Part shown: positions 8,602 to 17,455 of the stretch, one piece after another
How positions within the stretch are numbered: position 1 is the first letter of the stretch
Layout: the number at the start of each line of letters is the position of its first letter
From: Mucilaginibacter sp.
GTDB taxonomy: Bacteria > Bacteroidota > Bacteroidia > Sphingobacteriales > Sphingobacteriaceae
DNA: 64,000 nucleotides
Assembly: GCF_028288225.1 (NCBI RefSeq)
Contig: NZ_JAQBOC010000066.1
Location: 35,751 to 99,750 of the forward strand
Reading direction: 5' to 3'
The notes under the pieces: model-generated
The model's input: only the letters and a program-made list of their open reading frames with translations
Told to the model about the DNA's origin: nothing
The model's database searches: none
Position numbers and translations under genes: made by a program

Positions 8602-9036
8602 TTAGTCTTTTGATGTGTTTAAATTTGTTCTCCTGGTAAACAACGCTAGTAAAGTGCACAGGCCGGCCAATAAAGAAAAGGCGGCAGCAAATGCGAAAAA
8701 ATAAATATATTCAATAATGGCCATCAATAACAGAAATACCGATAATAGCGGCAGTAACTTCGCCGACAGCCGGTTGTTTATTTCAGCAGCTAATAACCAT
8801 AGCAGCACACTGATCAGCAGCAGCACCAGGATCATCGTGTAGCCGTATCCCTCGAAAAAGGATGCCAGCGTTGTTGACCGGCCCATAAACTCGAAATGGT
8901 TTTTCTGCATCCCGGAGATCACTTGCCCGACGGACGGATTAGGCGCGTTTTTCCAGCTAAGCGCGCCGAAAGTATGTCCGACAGTATGCAGGAACATCAG
9001 GATGGCGGAGATCCGCAATAAAAGTTTAGGTTTCAT
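8602..9036 (-). CDS. four-helix integral membrane protein
   Basis: This 144-residue protein has four hydrophobic segments at about residues 7-25, 68-85, 92-112 and 114-134. The first loop carries HTVGHTFG and a conserved-looking HFEFMGRSTT stretch. I do not recognise a characterised family. Its ATG overlaps the stop of the SRPBCC gene by 4 nt (9033-9036), so it is the last gene of the ArsR/SRPBCC operon and presumably shares its repressor. Small proteins of this shape often accompany ArsR/SRPBCC pairs in soil Bacteroidota; the role is unknown. Confidence 0.75.
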   Translation of the reverse strand: MKPKLLLRISAILMFLHTVGHTFGALSWKNAPNPSVGQVISGMQKNHFEFMGRSTTLASFFEGYGYTMILVLLLISVLLWLLAAEINNRLSAKLLPLLSVFLLLMAIIEYIYFFAFAAAFSLLAGLCTLLALFTRRTNLNTSKD

Positions 9037-9488
9037 ACGCTCTTTCTGTATAGTTCTAAAATATCTCCCCAGCCCTTGTCCATGCTTTCAATGGCCTTGC
9101 CTCCGCCAAGCCGGTTTAGGTTTTTATGTTCGAATTTTACTTTCGTTGTTTTAGGGCCTTCTGCTATAAAGTGTACCTCAACCTCCGTTATCAGATCAGG
9201 ATCGTATTGAAAGTCGCCGTTGATCTGCCAGGCGAGAATGAGCAGGTCATGTGGCAGCCATTTCATTACATAACCGGCATCCGCTTTGCTGCCGTCCTCA
9301 TGTTTGGAATACCAGCGGCCATTTAACATGGGCTCGAGTGCCATCTCAGTCATAGGTGACTTACCGATATGATGGGTACGCGGCCACCACAAATCCATTT
9401 TTTCGGTGAATACTTTAAAGGCTGTCGCTTGTGATGCTTCTACAAGGAGTTCTTTTTTAATTGATTCGATATTCATTGTTGATTCCAT
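9033..9488 (-). CDS. SRPBCC (AHSA1-type) ligand-binding protein
   Basis: This is a 151-residue START-superfamily protein with a helix-grip fold. It carries WWPRTHHIG near residue 31, MLNGRWY in the glycine-rich turn, and a C-terminal GWGDILELY. The frame is open further upstream into the ArsR gene, but the ATG at 9488, 10 nt after the ArsR stop, is the sensible start; a second ATG follows at 9476. Such proteins are commonly encoded beside ArsR regulators, and a bound hydrophobic ligand is presumed but not established. It overlaps the membrane-protein gene by 4 nt. Confidence 0.85.
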   Translation of the reverse strand: MESTMNIESIKKELLVEASQATAFKVFTEKMDLWWPRTHHIGKSPMTEMALEPMLNGRWYSKHEDGSKADAGYVMKWLPHDLLILAWQINGDFQYDPDLITEVEVHFIAEGPKTTKVKFEHKNLNRLGGGKAIESMDKGWGDILELYRKSV

Positions 9489-9498
9489 ATTCAGTTGA

Positions 9499-9816
9499 TT
9501 ATTGTTCTTCCTTTTCTGTTTTTTCTGCGGTTGATTTGAATGCGGCCAGTGCTTTATCCCAAAACTTATCCAGGTAATTACGCATTGCCAAAACGCCTTC
9601 CCTATCAATCTGGCAAATGTTTTTAGTCCCGTGCTGATGTATGCTGATCAGTTTGGCCTCTCTTAAAACTTTAAGATGCTGTGAAACTGCCGGTCGGCTG
9701 ACTGGTAGCCCGTCGGCAATGTCAACAACTGCCAGCGGGCGGTCACGGAGTTTTTCAAAGATCAATCTTCGTGTCGGATCCCCTAATGCATTAAAAGCTT
9801 TTTCGCAAACGCTCAT
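9499..9816 (-). CDS. ArsR-family transcriptional repressor
   Basis: This 105-residue winged-helix regulator starts with the usual LGDPTRRLIFEKL helix. Its recognition helix lies within VSRPAVSQHLKVLREAKLI (about 38-56), and the wing is HQHGTKNICQID. The metal-binding Cys pair of true arsenic sensors (CVC in helix 3) is absent, so it belongs to the non-metal group usually paired with SRPBCC proteins. It heads a three-gene operon. Tandem 16-bp palindromes at 9826-9858 overlap its promoter and are the likely autoregulatory operators. Confidence 0.92.
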   Translation of the reverse strand: MSVCEKAFNALGDPTRRLIFEKLRDRPLAVVDIADGLPVSRPAVSQHLKVLREAKLISIHQHGTKNICQIDREGVLAMRNYLDKFWDKALAAFKSTAEKTEKEEQ

Positions 9817-9825
9817 ATTTTAATA

Positions 9826-9858
9826 GTAAGCATAAACTTACCGTAAGTGCAAACTTAC
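9826..9858 (-). promoter_or_regulatory. tandem ArsR operators GTAAG-N6-CTTAC
   Basis: Two 16-bp perfect inverted repeats lie side by side. GTAAGCATAAACTTAC is at 9826-9841 and GTAAGTGCAAACTTAC at 9843-9858, separated by one base, giving a 17-bp period. They sit 10-42 nt upstream of the ArsR start codon. The distal copy contains the -7 box and the proximal one covers the expected transcription start, so binding would block the polymerase. Binding by the ArsR protein is inferred from position and symmetry. Confidence 0.75.
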
Positions 9859-9879
9859 CATTAATTTTATAAATGCAAA
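9850..9879 (-). promoter_or_regulatory. Bacteroidota-type promoter of the ArsR operon
   Basis: On the minus strand TTTG (9879-9876) is followed after 18 nt by TAAGTTTG (9857-9850), matching the primary sigma consensus of Bacteroidota (TTTG and TAnnTTTG). Transcription would begin near 9843, about 27 nt before the ArsR ATG. The -7 box lies within the distal palindromic operator. Confidence 0.7.
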
Positions 9880-10022
9880 TAAAAATTTCCGGGTAGGATA
9901 ACTTGATGCTTTATTCAAAAAATCCGGTATTTTTCTTCGAAAGTCCCCGTAAAAATCCCATAATAGAATCAGGGTTGTTGCAGCGTAACCTATTGGGTAC
10001 TATTAGGGATAATAAATTTATA

Positions 10023-11048
10023 TCACAACGAATTCCTGGAAGTAACTTTAAATGGAATGGCAATGTGCTCCTTGCCATTATTCAGTACCATTTCAGCCGC
10101 TTTTTCACCCATCAGCTTAAAATCTGTTGATATAGTTGTGATGCCATTCAGAATGATCTTTTTCAGCGGTGTTTCATTATAGCTTATTACGCCAATTTCC
10201 TCGCCTATTTTTAACTTATCACCAATAATTTTTTCTATCAGCTCAACCAGGTCGTCCTCCATTAAATTAATGTACACGGTACCGGGTTGCAAAGGCTCGT
10301 TTTTAAGGTGATGGATAATATCATACTCAAAAGCGTACTGGCCGCAAAAGTTTAAAAAACCGGTCAATATTTCTTTGGAATAATAGCTATTTTCGGGGAA
10401 GATGATCTTTAACGTGTGGTATTTGCTCAGCTGCTCTACCAGTTGTTCAAGCGCATAATAAATATCCTGTTCAAAATTTTCAAAAACAGCACCAAAATTG
10501 CCGGTCACTCCATCGGGCAGCTTATCCATTAAAATCAGCTTATCTTTAGGTAATTCGTTAATTACAGCGAAGGCATTTTCGGCGTTTTCTATAAAATGGG
10601 GGATAACTATTAACTTTGAGTAATGCGCTGTATTGTTAGCCAGCAGCTTTTTAAAAACATTAAAATCGTTATTGTAGATGTAAAAATCAATAGCCGCATT
10701 GCTTCCAAGGGTTTCGGCAAACGCATCATAAATGATCTTTTTATGGCTGCTTAGCTTATTAAACAGTAATAAAACTTTTACCGGCTGATTAAAGGATGTA
10801 TTTGAAATAAAATAACCTTTGCCGGCTACTGAGGTGATAACATTATATTGCTTCAACTCTTTATAAGCGCGCTCAATAGTGTTGCGCGAAACGTCAAGGG
10901 CAACACTCAGGTCATTTATTGAGGGGAGGATATCATCCTTATTAATATTCCCATCCTCAATACCCCGTAAAATGGAATTGCTTATCTGCAGGTATTTAGG
11001 TGTGATAGAGTATTCATCTATTTTAATAATTTTTAAATAATTTTTCAT
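10023..11048 (-). CDS. GntR-type regulator with LacI-like sensor domain, probably of rhamnose genes
   Basis: This 341-residue regulator has an N-terminal GntR winged helix (about 12-82, with LPSINDLSVALDVSRNTIERAY) followed by a periplasmic-binding-protein-like effector domain (about 90-335). That is the AraR-like architecture used in Bacteroidota for sugar control. It is divergent from the alpha-L-rhamnosidase gene across a 152-bp gap. By position I infer that it controls the rhamnosidase/RhaT/aldolase genes and binds rhamnose or a derivative. A recognisable operator palindrome was not found. Confidence 0.85.
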   Translation of the reverse strand: MKNYLKIIKIDEYSITPKYLQISNSILRGIEDGNINKDDILPSINDLSVALDVSRNTIERAYKELKQYNVITSVAGKGYFISNTSFNQPVKVLLLFNKLSSHKKIIYDAFAETLGSNAAIDFYIYNNDFNVFKKLLANNTAHYSKLIVIPHFIENAENAFAVINELPKDKLILMDKLPDGVTGNFGAVFENFEQDIYYALEQLVEQLSKYHTLKIIFPENSYYSKEILTGFLNFCGQYAFEYDIIHHLKNEPLQPGTVYINLMEDDLVELIEKIIGDKLKIGEEIGVISYNETPLKKIILNGITTISTDFKLMGEKAAEMVLNNGKEHIAIPFKVTSRNSL

Positions 11049-11200
11049 CCTACCTAAAACCTGCTGCTATCTTAAAAAGTTAAAACTAAAAAAATTACGT
11101 GAAAAACCCTTTAGATAAGACAGTACAGGATAGTTAACTAAAAGCAATTTCATTATCTTGCCTAACCAATTTGAATATATCCACATCCTAATTAATAAAG
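11049..11200. promoter_or_regulatory. divergent control region of the rhamnose locus
   Basis: This 152-bp AT-rich gap lies between the GntR-type regulator (minus) and the rhamnosidase (plus), so both promoters and any operator must lie here. I see a GTAC-centred stretch (ACAGTACAGG, about 11121-11130) reminiscent of GntR-family half-sites, but the flanks are not symmetrical. No clear -33/-7 pair was identified. Confidence 0.35.
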
Positions 11201-13927
11201 ATGAGAAAGATCCTTATTCTATTTTTTGCCCTCCTCCTGACAAGTACTTGTTTTGCGCAGGTTAAGGTGCAGTATTTATTAACAGAGAATGCTATTAACC
11301 CTATCAGCATAGATGCTATAAATCCGCGGCTCAGCTGGCAGTTAAATGCCGGCGATAAGCGTGGCGTAATGCAAACCGCCTATGAGGTAAAGGTAAGCAG
11401 CCTGGGTAAAGGTGCACAGGAAGTTTGGAAAACCGGGAAGGTAATGTCAGATCAGTCGATGTATATAACTTACAAAGGCAAGCCGCTGGCAGCGGGGAAA
11501 AAATATGTATGGCAGGTGCGGATTTGGGATAATACAGGCAAAGCTACCACCTGGAGTGAGCCTGCCAGCTGGCAGATGGGTTTGCTTACCCCTGGCGACT
11601 GGAAAGCCAAATGGATAACTCCCGGCTTTTCTGAAGATTCAGTAAACAGGCCAAGCCCGTTATTTCGTAAAGGGTTTTCATTAACAAAAAAGGTAAGGTC
11701 GGCGATGGCTTATATTACTTCTCATGGTTTATATGAGGCCCAGATAAATGGCCACAGGGTTGGCGATGCCTTTTTAACACCGGGCTGGACAAGCTTTAAC
11801 AAACGCCTGCAATACCAGGTTTATGATGTTACCAATTTATTGCAGCCGGGGGCAAATGCAGTTGGTGCAACACTTGGCAGCGGTTGGTATCGTGGTTATT
11901 TCGGATATGATCCTAAGCCAAACCTTTATGGTAAAGATATTGCCTTATTATTTCAAATGGAGGTAACTTATACTGATGGTACAACGGAAACCATAACAAC
12001 TGATGAGAGCTGGAAATCATCAACCGGGCCGGTTAGGTTTGCTGAGATCTATTATGGCGCAACTATTGACGACCGCATGCAGCAAAAAAGCTGGTCGACC
12101 GCCAACTTTGATGATAAGTCATGGTCTGGCGTAACCGTAAAAGACTTTGCAAAAGATATTTTAATTGCTACCTACAATGAGCCTGTTAAAAAGCATGAGG
12201 TTTTTAAACCGGTTAACATATTTAAAACACCAAAAGGCGAACAGGTAATTGATTTTGGGCAAAACCTGGTAGGTTGGGTACAAATGAAAGTTAAAGGTAA
12301 AGCAGGCGACACTATAAAGATCTCTCATGCCGAGGTAATTGACAAGCCGGGTAATTTTTATACCGAAAACTTGCGCACAGCAAGGTCCCAGGATATTTAC
12401 ATACTTAAAGGCGGAGAAGAGGAAACTTTTGAGCCGCAATTTACCTGGCAGGGGTTCAGGTACATAAAGGTTGAAGGTTATCCCGGCGATTTAAAACCTG
12501 AAAATTTCACAGCGGTTTCGTTGTACTCAGATATGAAACCGGCCGGAACATTCTCATGCTCCAACCCGCTCCTAAACCAGTTGCAGCATAATATTCAGTG
12601 GGGACAAAAAGGCAACTTTTTAGATGTGCCTACAGATTGTCCGCAGCGTGATGAGCGTTTAGGCTGGACAGGCGATGCGCAGGTTTTTTCGCGCACGGCA
12701 TCATACAATATGAACGTGCATAACTTTTTTACCAAGTGGCTTAAAGATGTTGCCGCCGACCAATACCCCAGCGGGAGCATCCCTTTTGTAATACCTAATG
12801 TACTAAGGGCAGGCAGAGGCGAAATGGGTGGCAGTACAGGCTGGGCAGATGTTTCGACAATTATTCCGTGGAACATGTATTTGGCCTACGGCGATAAGCA
12901 GATCCTTGAAAATCAATATTCCAGCATGAAGGCCTGGGTTAAATACATGCAGGATAAAAGCAAAAACGACCTGTGGAACACCGGCAACCATTTTGGCGAC
13001 TGGCTTTTTTACAGTGTAAACGATGATACCGATGGCAGCTCGGCCATTACTAACAAATATTTGATAGCTCAATGTTTTTATGCCTATTCAACCCAATTAA
13101 TGATTAATACGGCTAAAGTTTTAGGTAAAAAAGATGATGAAGCTTATTATACTGATCTGCTGGCTAAAATCAAAAAAGCATATATCGGCGAATATGTAAC
13201 GCCAAACGGGCTGATCTCTTCTGATACGCAAACCGCCTATGTACTGGCACTTGAATTTGATATGCTGCCCGAAAACCTAAGACAACAGGCCGCACAACGA
13301 TTGGTGAATAATATCAGCAGATATGGCAACCACTTAACCACCGGATTTTTGGGGACACCGTATTTATGCCATGTGCTCAGCAGATTTGGGCATGCGGATG
13401 TAGCTTACAGGCTTTTGCTGCAGGAAACTTACCCGTCATGGTTATACCCTGTAAAAATGGGCGCCACAACTATTTGGGAAAGATGGGACGGCATCCGTAC
13501 TGATGGCTCATTTGAAGCGCCATCAATGAATTCCTATAACCATTACGCCTACGGCGCTATTGGCGACTGGATGTACCGCGTTATAGCGGGCATTGACACC
13601 AAAGAGGATGCTCCGGGGTATAAACAGATCATAATAAAACCAACCATTGGCGGGAATTTGGATAATGTAGCCGCTGATTATGAAACAAATTATGGGAAGG
13701 TAAGCTCGCACTGGAAGCTGGATATCAGTAACCTGTTGCTTGATGTGGAGATTCCGGCCAATACAACGGCCACCATATATATCCCGGGCAATAGTAACAG
13801 CACTATTTTAGAAAGCGGTAAAGCAGTTGCAACAGTGCCGGGAATAAAAGTGGGCGAAGCAGCAGATGGCTATGTAGCATTAAATGTGGGGTCGGGAGTG
13901 TATCATTTTAGCACTGCAAGACAGTGA
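11201..13927 (+). CDS. secreted alpha-L-rhamnosidase, GH78
   Basis: This 908-residue exported glycoside hydrolase hydrolyses terminal alpha-L-rhamnosyl bonds of plant or microbial polymers. The signal peptide covers residues 1-19. Fibronectin-like and beta-sandwich domains occupy about 20-430 (with TSHGLYEAQINGHRVGD). The (alpha/alpha)6 catalytic domain runs from about 440 to 790 and carries the GH78 signature DCPQRDERLGWTGD, with the general acid within it, and TTIWERWDG. A C-terminal beta domain follows. The released rhamnose would be taken up by the RhaT encoded next. Two palindromic repeats lie just downstream. Length and motifs are full for the family. Confidence 0.95.
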   Translation: MRKILILFFALLLTSTCFAQVKVQYLLTENAINPISIDAINPRLSWQLNAGDKRGVMQTAYEVKVSSLGKGAQEVWKTGKVMSDQSMYITYKGKPLAAGKKYVWQVRIWDNTGKATTWSEPASWQMGLLTPGDWKAKWITPGFSEDSVNRPSPLFRKGFSLTKKVRSAMAYITSHGLYEAQINGHRVGDAFLTPGWTSFNKRLQYQVYDVTNLLQPGANAVGATLGSGWYRGYFGYDPKPNLYGKDIALLFQMEVTYTDGTTETITTDESWKSSTGPVRFAEIYYGATIDDRMQQKSWSTANFDDKSWSGVTVKDFAKDILIATYNEPVKKHEVFKPVNIFKTPKGEQVIDFGQNLVGWVQMKVKGKAGDTIKISHAEVIDKPGNFYTENLRTARSQDIYILKGGEEETFEPQFTWQGFRYIKVEGYPGDLKPENFTAVSLYSDMKPAGTFSCSNPLLNQLQHNIQWGQKGNFLDVPTDCPQRDERLGWTGDAQVFSRTASYNMNVHNFFTKWLKDVAADQYPSGSIPFVIPNVLRAGRGEMGGSTGWADVSTIIPWNMYLAYGDKQILENQYSSMKAWVKYMQDKSKNDLWNTGNHFGDWLFYSVNDDTDGSSAITNKYLIAQCFYAYSTQLMINTAKVLGKKDDEAYYTDLLAKIKKAYIGEYVTPNGLISSDTQTAYVLALEFDMLPENLRQQAAQRLVNNISRYGNHLTTGFLGTPYLCHVLSRFGHADVAYRLLLQETYPSWLYPVKMGATTIWERWDGIRTDGSFEAPSMNSYNHYAYGAIGDWMYRVIAGIDTKEDAPGYKQIIIKPTIGGNLDNVAADYETNYGKVSSHWKLDISNLLLDVEIPANTTATIYIPGNSNSTILESGKAVATVPGIKVGEAADGYVALNVGSGVYHFSTARQ

Positions 13928-13938
13928 ATTAAACAACC

Positions 13939-14107
13939 GTAGGGGCGTATCGCATACGCCCAGCGCTGATAGGAATTGATCGACAAGCGCGATTCATCAA
14001 TTTTAATAAGGGTAAAATAGATACGCAATGCATTGTGTATCACGCCAGGAAGACATGAATAACAAAAATGTGATTAATGGTTAATTAAGCCGCGATGCAT
14101 CGCGGCT
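13939..14107. repeat. cluster of short palindromic repeats
   Basis: Three palindromes lie between the rhamnosidase and rhaT genes. GGGCGTAT-CGC-ATACGCCC is at 13943-13961, preceded by GTAG at 13939. A near-palindrome running from GATACGCAA to TTGTGTATC lies around 14020-14041. A perfect 20-bp palindrome, AGCCGCGATGCATCGCGGCT, lies near 14088-14107. The first has two relatives at 50238-50314. These look like REP-type dispersed elements; they could also attenuate read-through between the two genes. Confidence 0.7.
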
Positions 14108-14136
14108 CTACAAAACAAACCTAGTCAACTAATCCT

Positions 14137-15216
14137 ATGGGCATAATCTTTGGCGTTTTTTTTCATTTCCTCGGGGGGTTTGCTTCAGGAAGTTTTTACA
14201 TCCCGTATAAAAAAGTTAAAGGCTGGGCCTGGGAAAGCTTCTGGATTGTGGGGGGCATATTTTCGTGGCTCATTGTGCCGCCATTGGCAGCATGGCTTAC
14301 AATCCCGGGCTTTGCAGAGATCATAAAAAGCACCGGAACTGATGTGTTGGGATGGACTTACCTGATGGGCCTTTTATGGGGAATTGGTGGCTTAACTTAT
14401 GGCCTTGGCGTACGTTACCTCGGGGTATCACTAGGCAGCACCATTATTTTAGGGCTTTGTGCAGTTTTTGGTTCCCTTGTTCCATCACTTTATTATAACT
14501 TCTTTCCTAAAGAGGGCAAAGATACCTTCACCACGCTGCTTACCTCGCATTGGGGGCAATTGGTACTGCTTGGCATAACAATTTGCGTTATCGGCATCAT
14601 TATATGCGGAAAGGCAGGCACTATGAAAGAAGCAGACCTCGCCAAAAATAGTTCTGCAAAAGCAGAGAATAAGGAATATCGCTTTGGGCTGGGGATCTTT
14701 GTGGCCATTGTATCAGGTATTTTAAGCGCCTGTTTCAACTTCGGGCTGGAGGCCGGCAAATCAATGGCCGATACGGCAAACGCCATTTGGGTAGTGGCGC
14801 ATCCGGGCCAGGGCAACTTTCTGTTCAGGAACAATGTGGTTTATATTATAGTATTGTGGGGCGGCCTAACCACCAATTTTATATGGTGCATGATCCTGAA
14901 TGCACGCAATAAAACCTTTGGTGATTATGTAAATCCGAAAACCCCGCTGCTGAAAAATTATTTATTTTCGGCCCTCGCCGGCACTACCTGGTTTTTGCAG
15001 TTCTTTTTTTATGGGATGGGCGAAAGCAAGCTTGGCAACGGCGCCAGCTCATGGATCCTGCACATGGCCTTTATTATTCTTATAGCCAACATTTGGGGGC
15101 TTATTTTAAAGGAGTGGAAGGGCGTAAGTAAAAAAGCTTTTACTACAGTTATTATAGGAATAGCTGTAATTATTTTATCAGTTCTTGTAGTTGGCTACGG
15201 GAACGCTATTAAATAA
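14137..15216 (+). CDS. rhaT: L-rhamnose-proton symporter RhaT
   Basis: This 359-residue inner-membrane protein has about ten hydrophobic segments and the RhaT-specific opening GVFFHFLGGFASGSFYIPYKKVKGWAWESFW (quoted up to the first helices). It also has LGTTYGLG-like and SSWILHMAF segments in the second half. It imports L-rhamnose with protons across the cytoplasmic membrane. It lies between the rhamnosidase and the bifunctional aldolase on the same strand, consistent with a rhamnose catabolic unit. Confidence 0.93.
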   Translation: MGIIFGVFFHFLGGFASGSFYIPYKKVKGWAWESFWIVGGIFSWLIVPPLAAWLTIPGFAEIIKSTGTDVLGWTYLMGLLWGIGGLTYGLGVRYLGVSLGSTIILGLCAVFGSLVPSLYYNFFPKEGKDTFTTLLTSHWGQLVLLGITICVIGIIICGKAGTMKEADLAKNSSAKAENKEYRFGLGIFVAIVSGILSACFNFGLEAGKSMADTANAIWVVAHPGQGNFLFRNNVVYIIVLWGGLTTNFIWCMILNARNKTFGDYVNPKTPLLKNYLFSALAGTTWFLQFFFYGMGESKLGNGASSWILHMAFIILIANIWGLILKEWKGVSKKAFTTVIIGIAVIILSVLVVGYGNAIK

Positions 15217-15217
15217 A

Positions 15218-15299
15218 GAGTCAGGATACAAGAGATCAAGAGTCAAGATAAGAGCGTTTATTCTTTCTTGATTCCTGGCTCTTGAATTCTTGATTCTCC
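15218..15299. repeat. dispersed AAGAGTCAAGA-type inverted repeat
   Basis: The gap after rhaT contains AGAGTCAGGATACAAGAG and AAGAGTCAAGATAAGAG. These are followed by the inverse-oriented TCTTTCTTGATTCCTGGCTC and CTTGAATTCTTGATTC, so the whole can fold back imperfectly. A related CAAGAGGTCAAGAATCAGG stretch is at 33265-33289. It ends about 15 nt before the next start codon. Confidence 0.55.
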
Positions 15300-15313
15300 T
15301 TAACAAAAACAAT

Positions 15314-17434
15314 ATGTCTGTCAGAGAAACAAATTTTAAGCATGTAAGCTATTTATGGGACGATGCCAAAGCCGCAGAGCTTGCGGGCGATGAGGTAGCA
15401 TTGCTCATTTACCGTTCAAACCTTTTAGGCGCCGATTTGCGGCTTACCAATTATGGGGGTGGCAATACGTCATGCAAGGTTACAGCAAAAGATCCCTTAA
15501 CAGGAGAAGATACCGAAGTAATGTGGGTAAAAGGATCAGGCGGTGATTTGGGCACCTTAAAGAAAAGCGGGCTTGCGGCATTATATGTAAACCGGCTGCG
15601 CAGTCTTACTAATGTTTACCGTGGCATTGAGCATGAGGATGAAATGGTTGAGCTTTTTAACCATTGCATTTTTGATCTGAGCTCAAAAGCGCCGTCAATA
15701 GATACGCCGCTTCATGGGTTTTTGCCCTTTAAGCATATCGATCACCTGCACCCTGATGCTGCAATTGCTATCGCGGCAGCAAAAGATGGTAAAAAAATTA
15801 CGCAGGAGCTGTTTAAAGGAACAATAGGCTGGGTTGAATGGCAAAGGCCGGGTTTCGACCTTGGCTTAAAATTGAAGCAATGTCTTGATGAAAACCCAGG
15901 CATCCGCGGGATTATGCTGGGTTCACACGGCTTATTTACCTGGGGCGATACAGCTTATGAAAGCTATATGAATACCCTTGAGGTAATTGAGAAAAGCGCC
16001 GGATATCTTGAACAAAATTACGGAAAGAAAGACCCGGTGTTTGGTGGCAGTAAAATCACAAGTCCGGCAGAAAACACCCGCAGAAAACAGGCTATTGCAA
16101 TAGCGCCAATACTTCGCGGTTTTTGCTCTGGCAATGTACGCATGGTTGGCCATTTTACCGATGACAGCCGTGTACTTGAATTTACCAACTCAAACGATTT
16201 GGATAGGTTAGCGCCAATGGGTACCAGTTGCCCCGATCATTTTTTGCGGACGAAGATTAGTCCGCTGGTTTTGGAGCTTAAGGCTGAAGATGACCTGAGC
16301 GACACCAAAGCAATAAAAGAAAAGCTGGCCCCGGCATTTGAGGCTTACCGCAAAATGTATGCAGCTTATTACGAAAGCTGCAAGCATTCAAACAGCCCCG
16401 CAATGCGCGATGCCAACCCGGTAGTTATCCTGTACCCCGGCATAGGTATGTTTACCTTTGCAAAAGATAAGCAAACTGCCCGCGTAGCAGCCGAGTTTTA
16501 TATCAACGCCATCAATGTAATGAAGGGCGCAGAGGCCATCTCTGAATATACCTCATTGCCGCGCCAGGAGGCTTTTAATATTGAATACTGGCTGCTTGAA
16601 GAAGCCAAACTGCAGCGCATGCCAAAACCAAAATCGCTTTCGGGCCGTATAGCGCTGATAACAGGCAGCGCCGGCGGAATAGGAAAAGCAATAGCCAAAA
16701 AATTTGCTGATGAAGGTGCCTGCGTAGTTATAAATGATAATGATGCAAGTCGTTTAGCCCAAGCCAACGAAGAGTTTTTAAAACAATATGGCAAAGATGT
16801 TTACACAACTGCACTAGTGGATGTGACTGACAAGGCCGCTATTGCCAAAGCTTGTGAAGCTGCTGTTTTAGCATTTGCCGGGGTTGACCTGGTGGTTAAT
16901 TGTGCAGGCTTATCTATCTCAAAACCAATTGAGGACCACACTGAAAAAGATTGGGACCTGCTTTATGATGTATTGGTAAAGGGCCAGTTTATGGTTACAC
17001 AGGCTGGCGTAGAGGTTATGCGCAAGCAGGATACAGGTGGAGATGTAATAAACATAGTAAGCAAAAATGCATTGGTATCAGGCCCTAATAATGCGGGCTA
17101 TGGATCTGCCAAAGCCGCACAGCTGCATTTAAGCAGGCTAAACGCTGCTGAGCTTGGTAAAGATAATATCCGGGTAAACGTGGTAAATCCTGATGCAGTA
17201 ATATCCGACAGTAAGATCTGGGAGGGCGATTGGGCCGCAGGGCGTGCAAAAGCTTACGGCGTAACCGTTGAAGAACTGCCGGCCTATTATGCCAAAAGAA
17301 CTTTATTAAATGAGATCATCCTGCCGGAAGACATTGCCAACGCCTGCTTTGCTTTAGTAGGCGGCTTACTTAATAAATCAACCGGAAATGTATTAAATGT
17401 GGATGGCGGAGTTGCGATGGCGTTTGTGAGGTAA
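15314..17434 (+). CDS. bifunctional rhamnulose-phosphate aldolase/lactaldehyde dehydrogenase (RhaEW type)
   Basis: This 706-residue fusion has an N-terminal class II aldolase-like domain (about 1-400) with metal-ligand histidines in GFLPFKHIDHLHPD and GSHGLF. The C-terminal short-chain dehydrogenase (about 430-706) has TGSAGGIGKA, NCAGLS and the catalytic YGSAKAA. Comparative genomics of rhamnose catabolism assigns this architecture to cleavage of L-rhamnulose 1-phosphate and oxidation of the lactaldehyde product. A TTG at 15290 also opens the frame; I chose the ATG at 15314. Rhamnose isomerase and rhamnulokinase genes are not in the window. Confidence 0.88.
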   Translation: MSVRETNFKHVSYLWDDAKAAELAGDEVALLIYRSNLLGADLRLTNYGGGNTSCKVTAKDPLTGEDTEVMWVKGSGGDLGTLKKSGLAALYVNRLRSLTNVYRGIEHEDEMVELFNHCIFDLSSKAPSIDTPLHGFLPFKHIDHLHPDAAIAIAAAKDGKKITQELFKGTIGWVEWQRPGFDLGLKLKQCLDENPGIRGIMLGSHGLFTWGDTAYESYMNTLEVIEKSAGYLEQNYGKKDPVFGGSKITSPAENTRRKQAIAIAPILRGFCSGNVRMVGHFTDDSRVLEFTNSNDLDRLAPMGTSCPDHFLRTKISPLVLELKAEDDLSDTKAIKEKLAPAFEAYRKMYAAYYESCKHSNSPAMRDANPVVILYPGIGMFTFAKDKQTARVAAEFYINAINVMKGAEAISEYTSLPRQEAFNIEYWLLEEAKLQRMPKPKSLSGRIALITGSAGGIGKAIAKKFADEGACVVINDNDASRLAQANEEFLKQYGKDVYTTALVDVTDKAAIAKACEAAVLAFAGVDLVVNCAGLSISKPIEDHTEKDWDLLYDVLVKGQFMVTQAGVEVMRKQDTGGDVINIVSKNALVSGPNNAGYGSAKAAQLHLSRLNAAELGKDNIRVNVVNPDAVISDSKIWEGDWAAGRAKAYGVTVEELPAYYAKRTLLNEIILPEDIANACFALVGGLLNKSTGNVLNVDGGVAMAFVR

Positions 17435-17455
17435 TAATATAGATATCCTTTTTCA

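Noticed and set aside
15290..15313. Upstream TTG start for the bifunctional aldolase
   Set aside because: The eight added codons come from the dispersed repeat and the family start matches the ATG at 15314.
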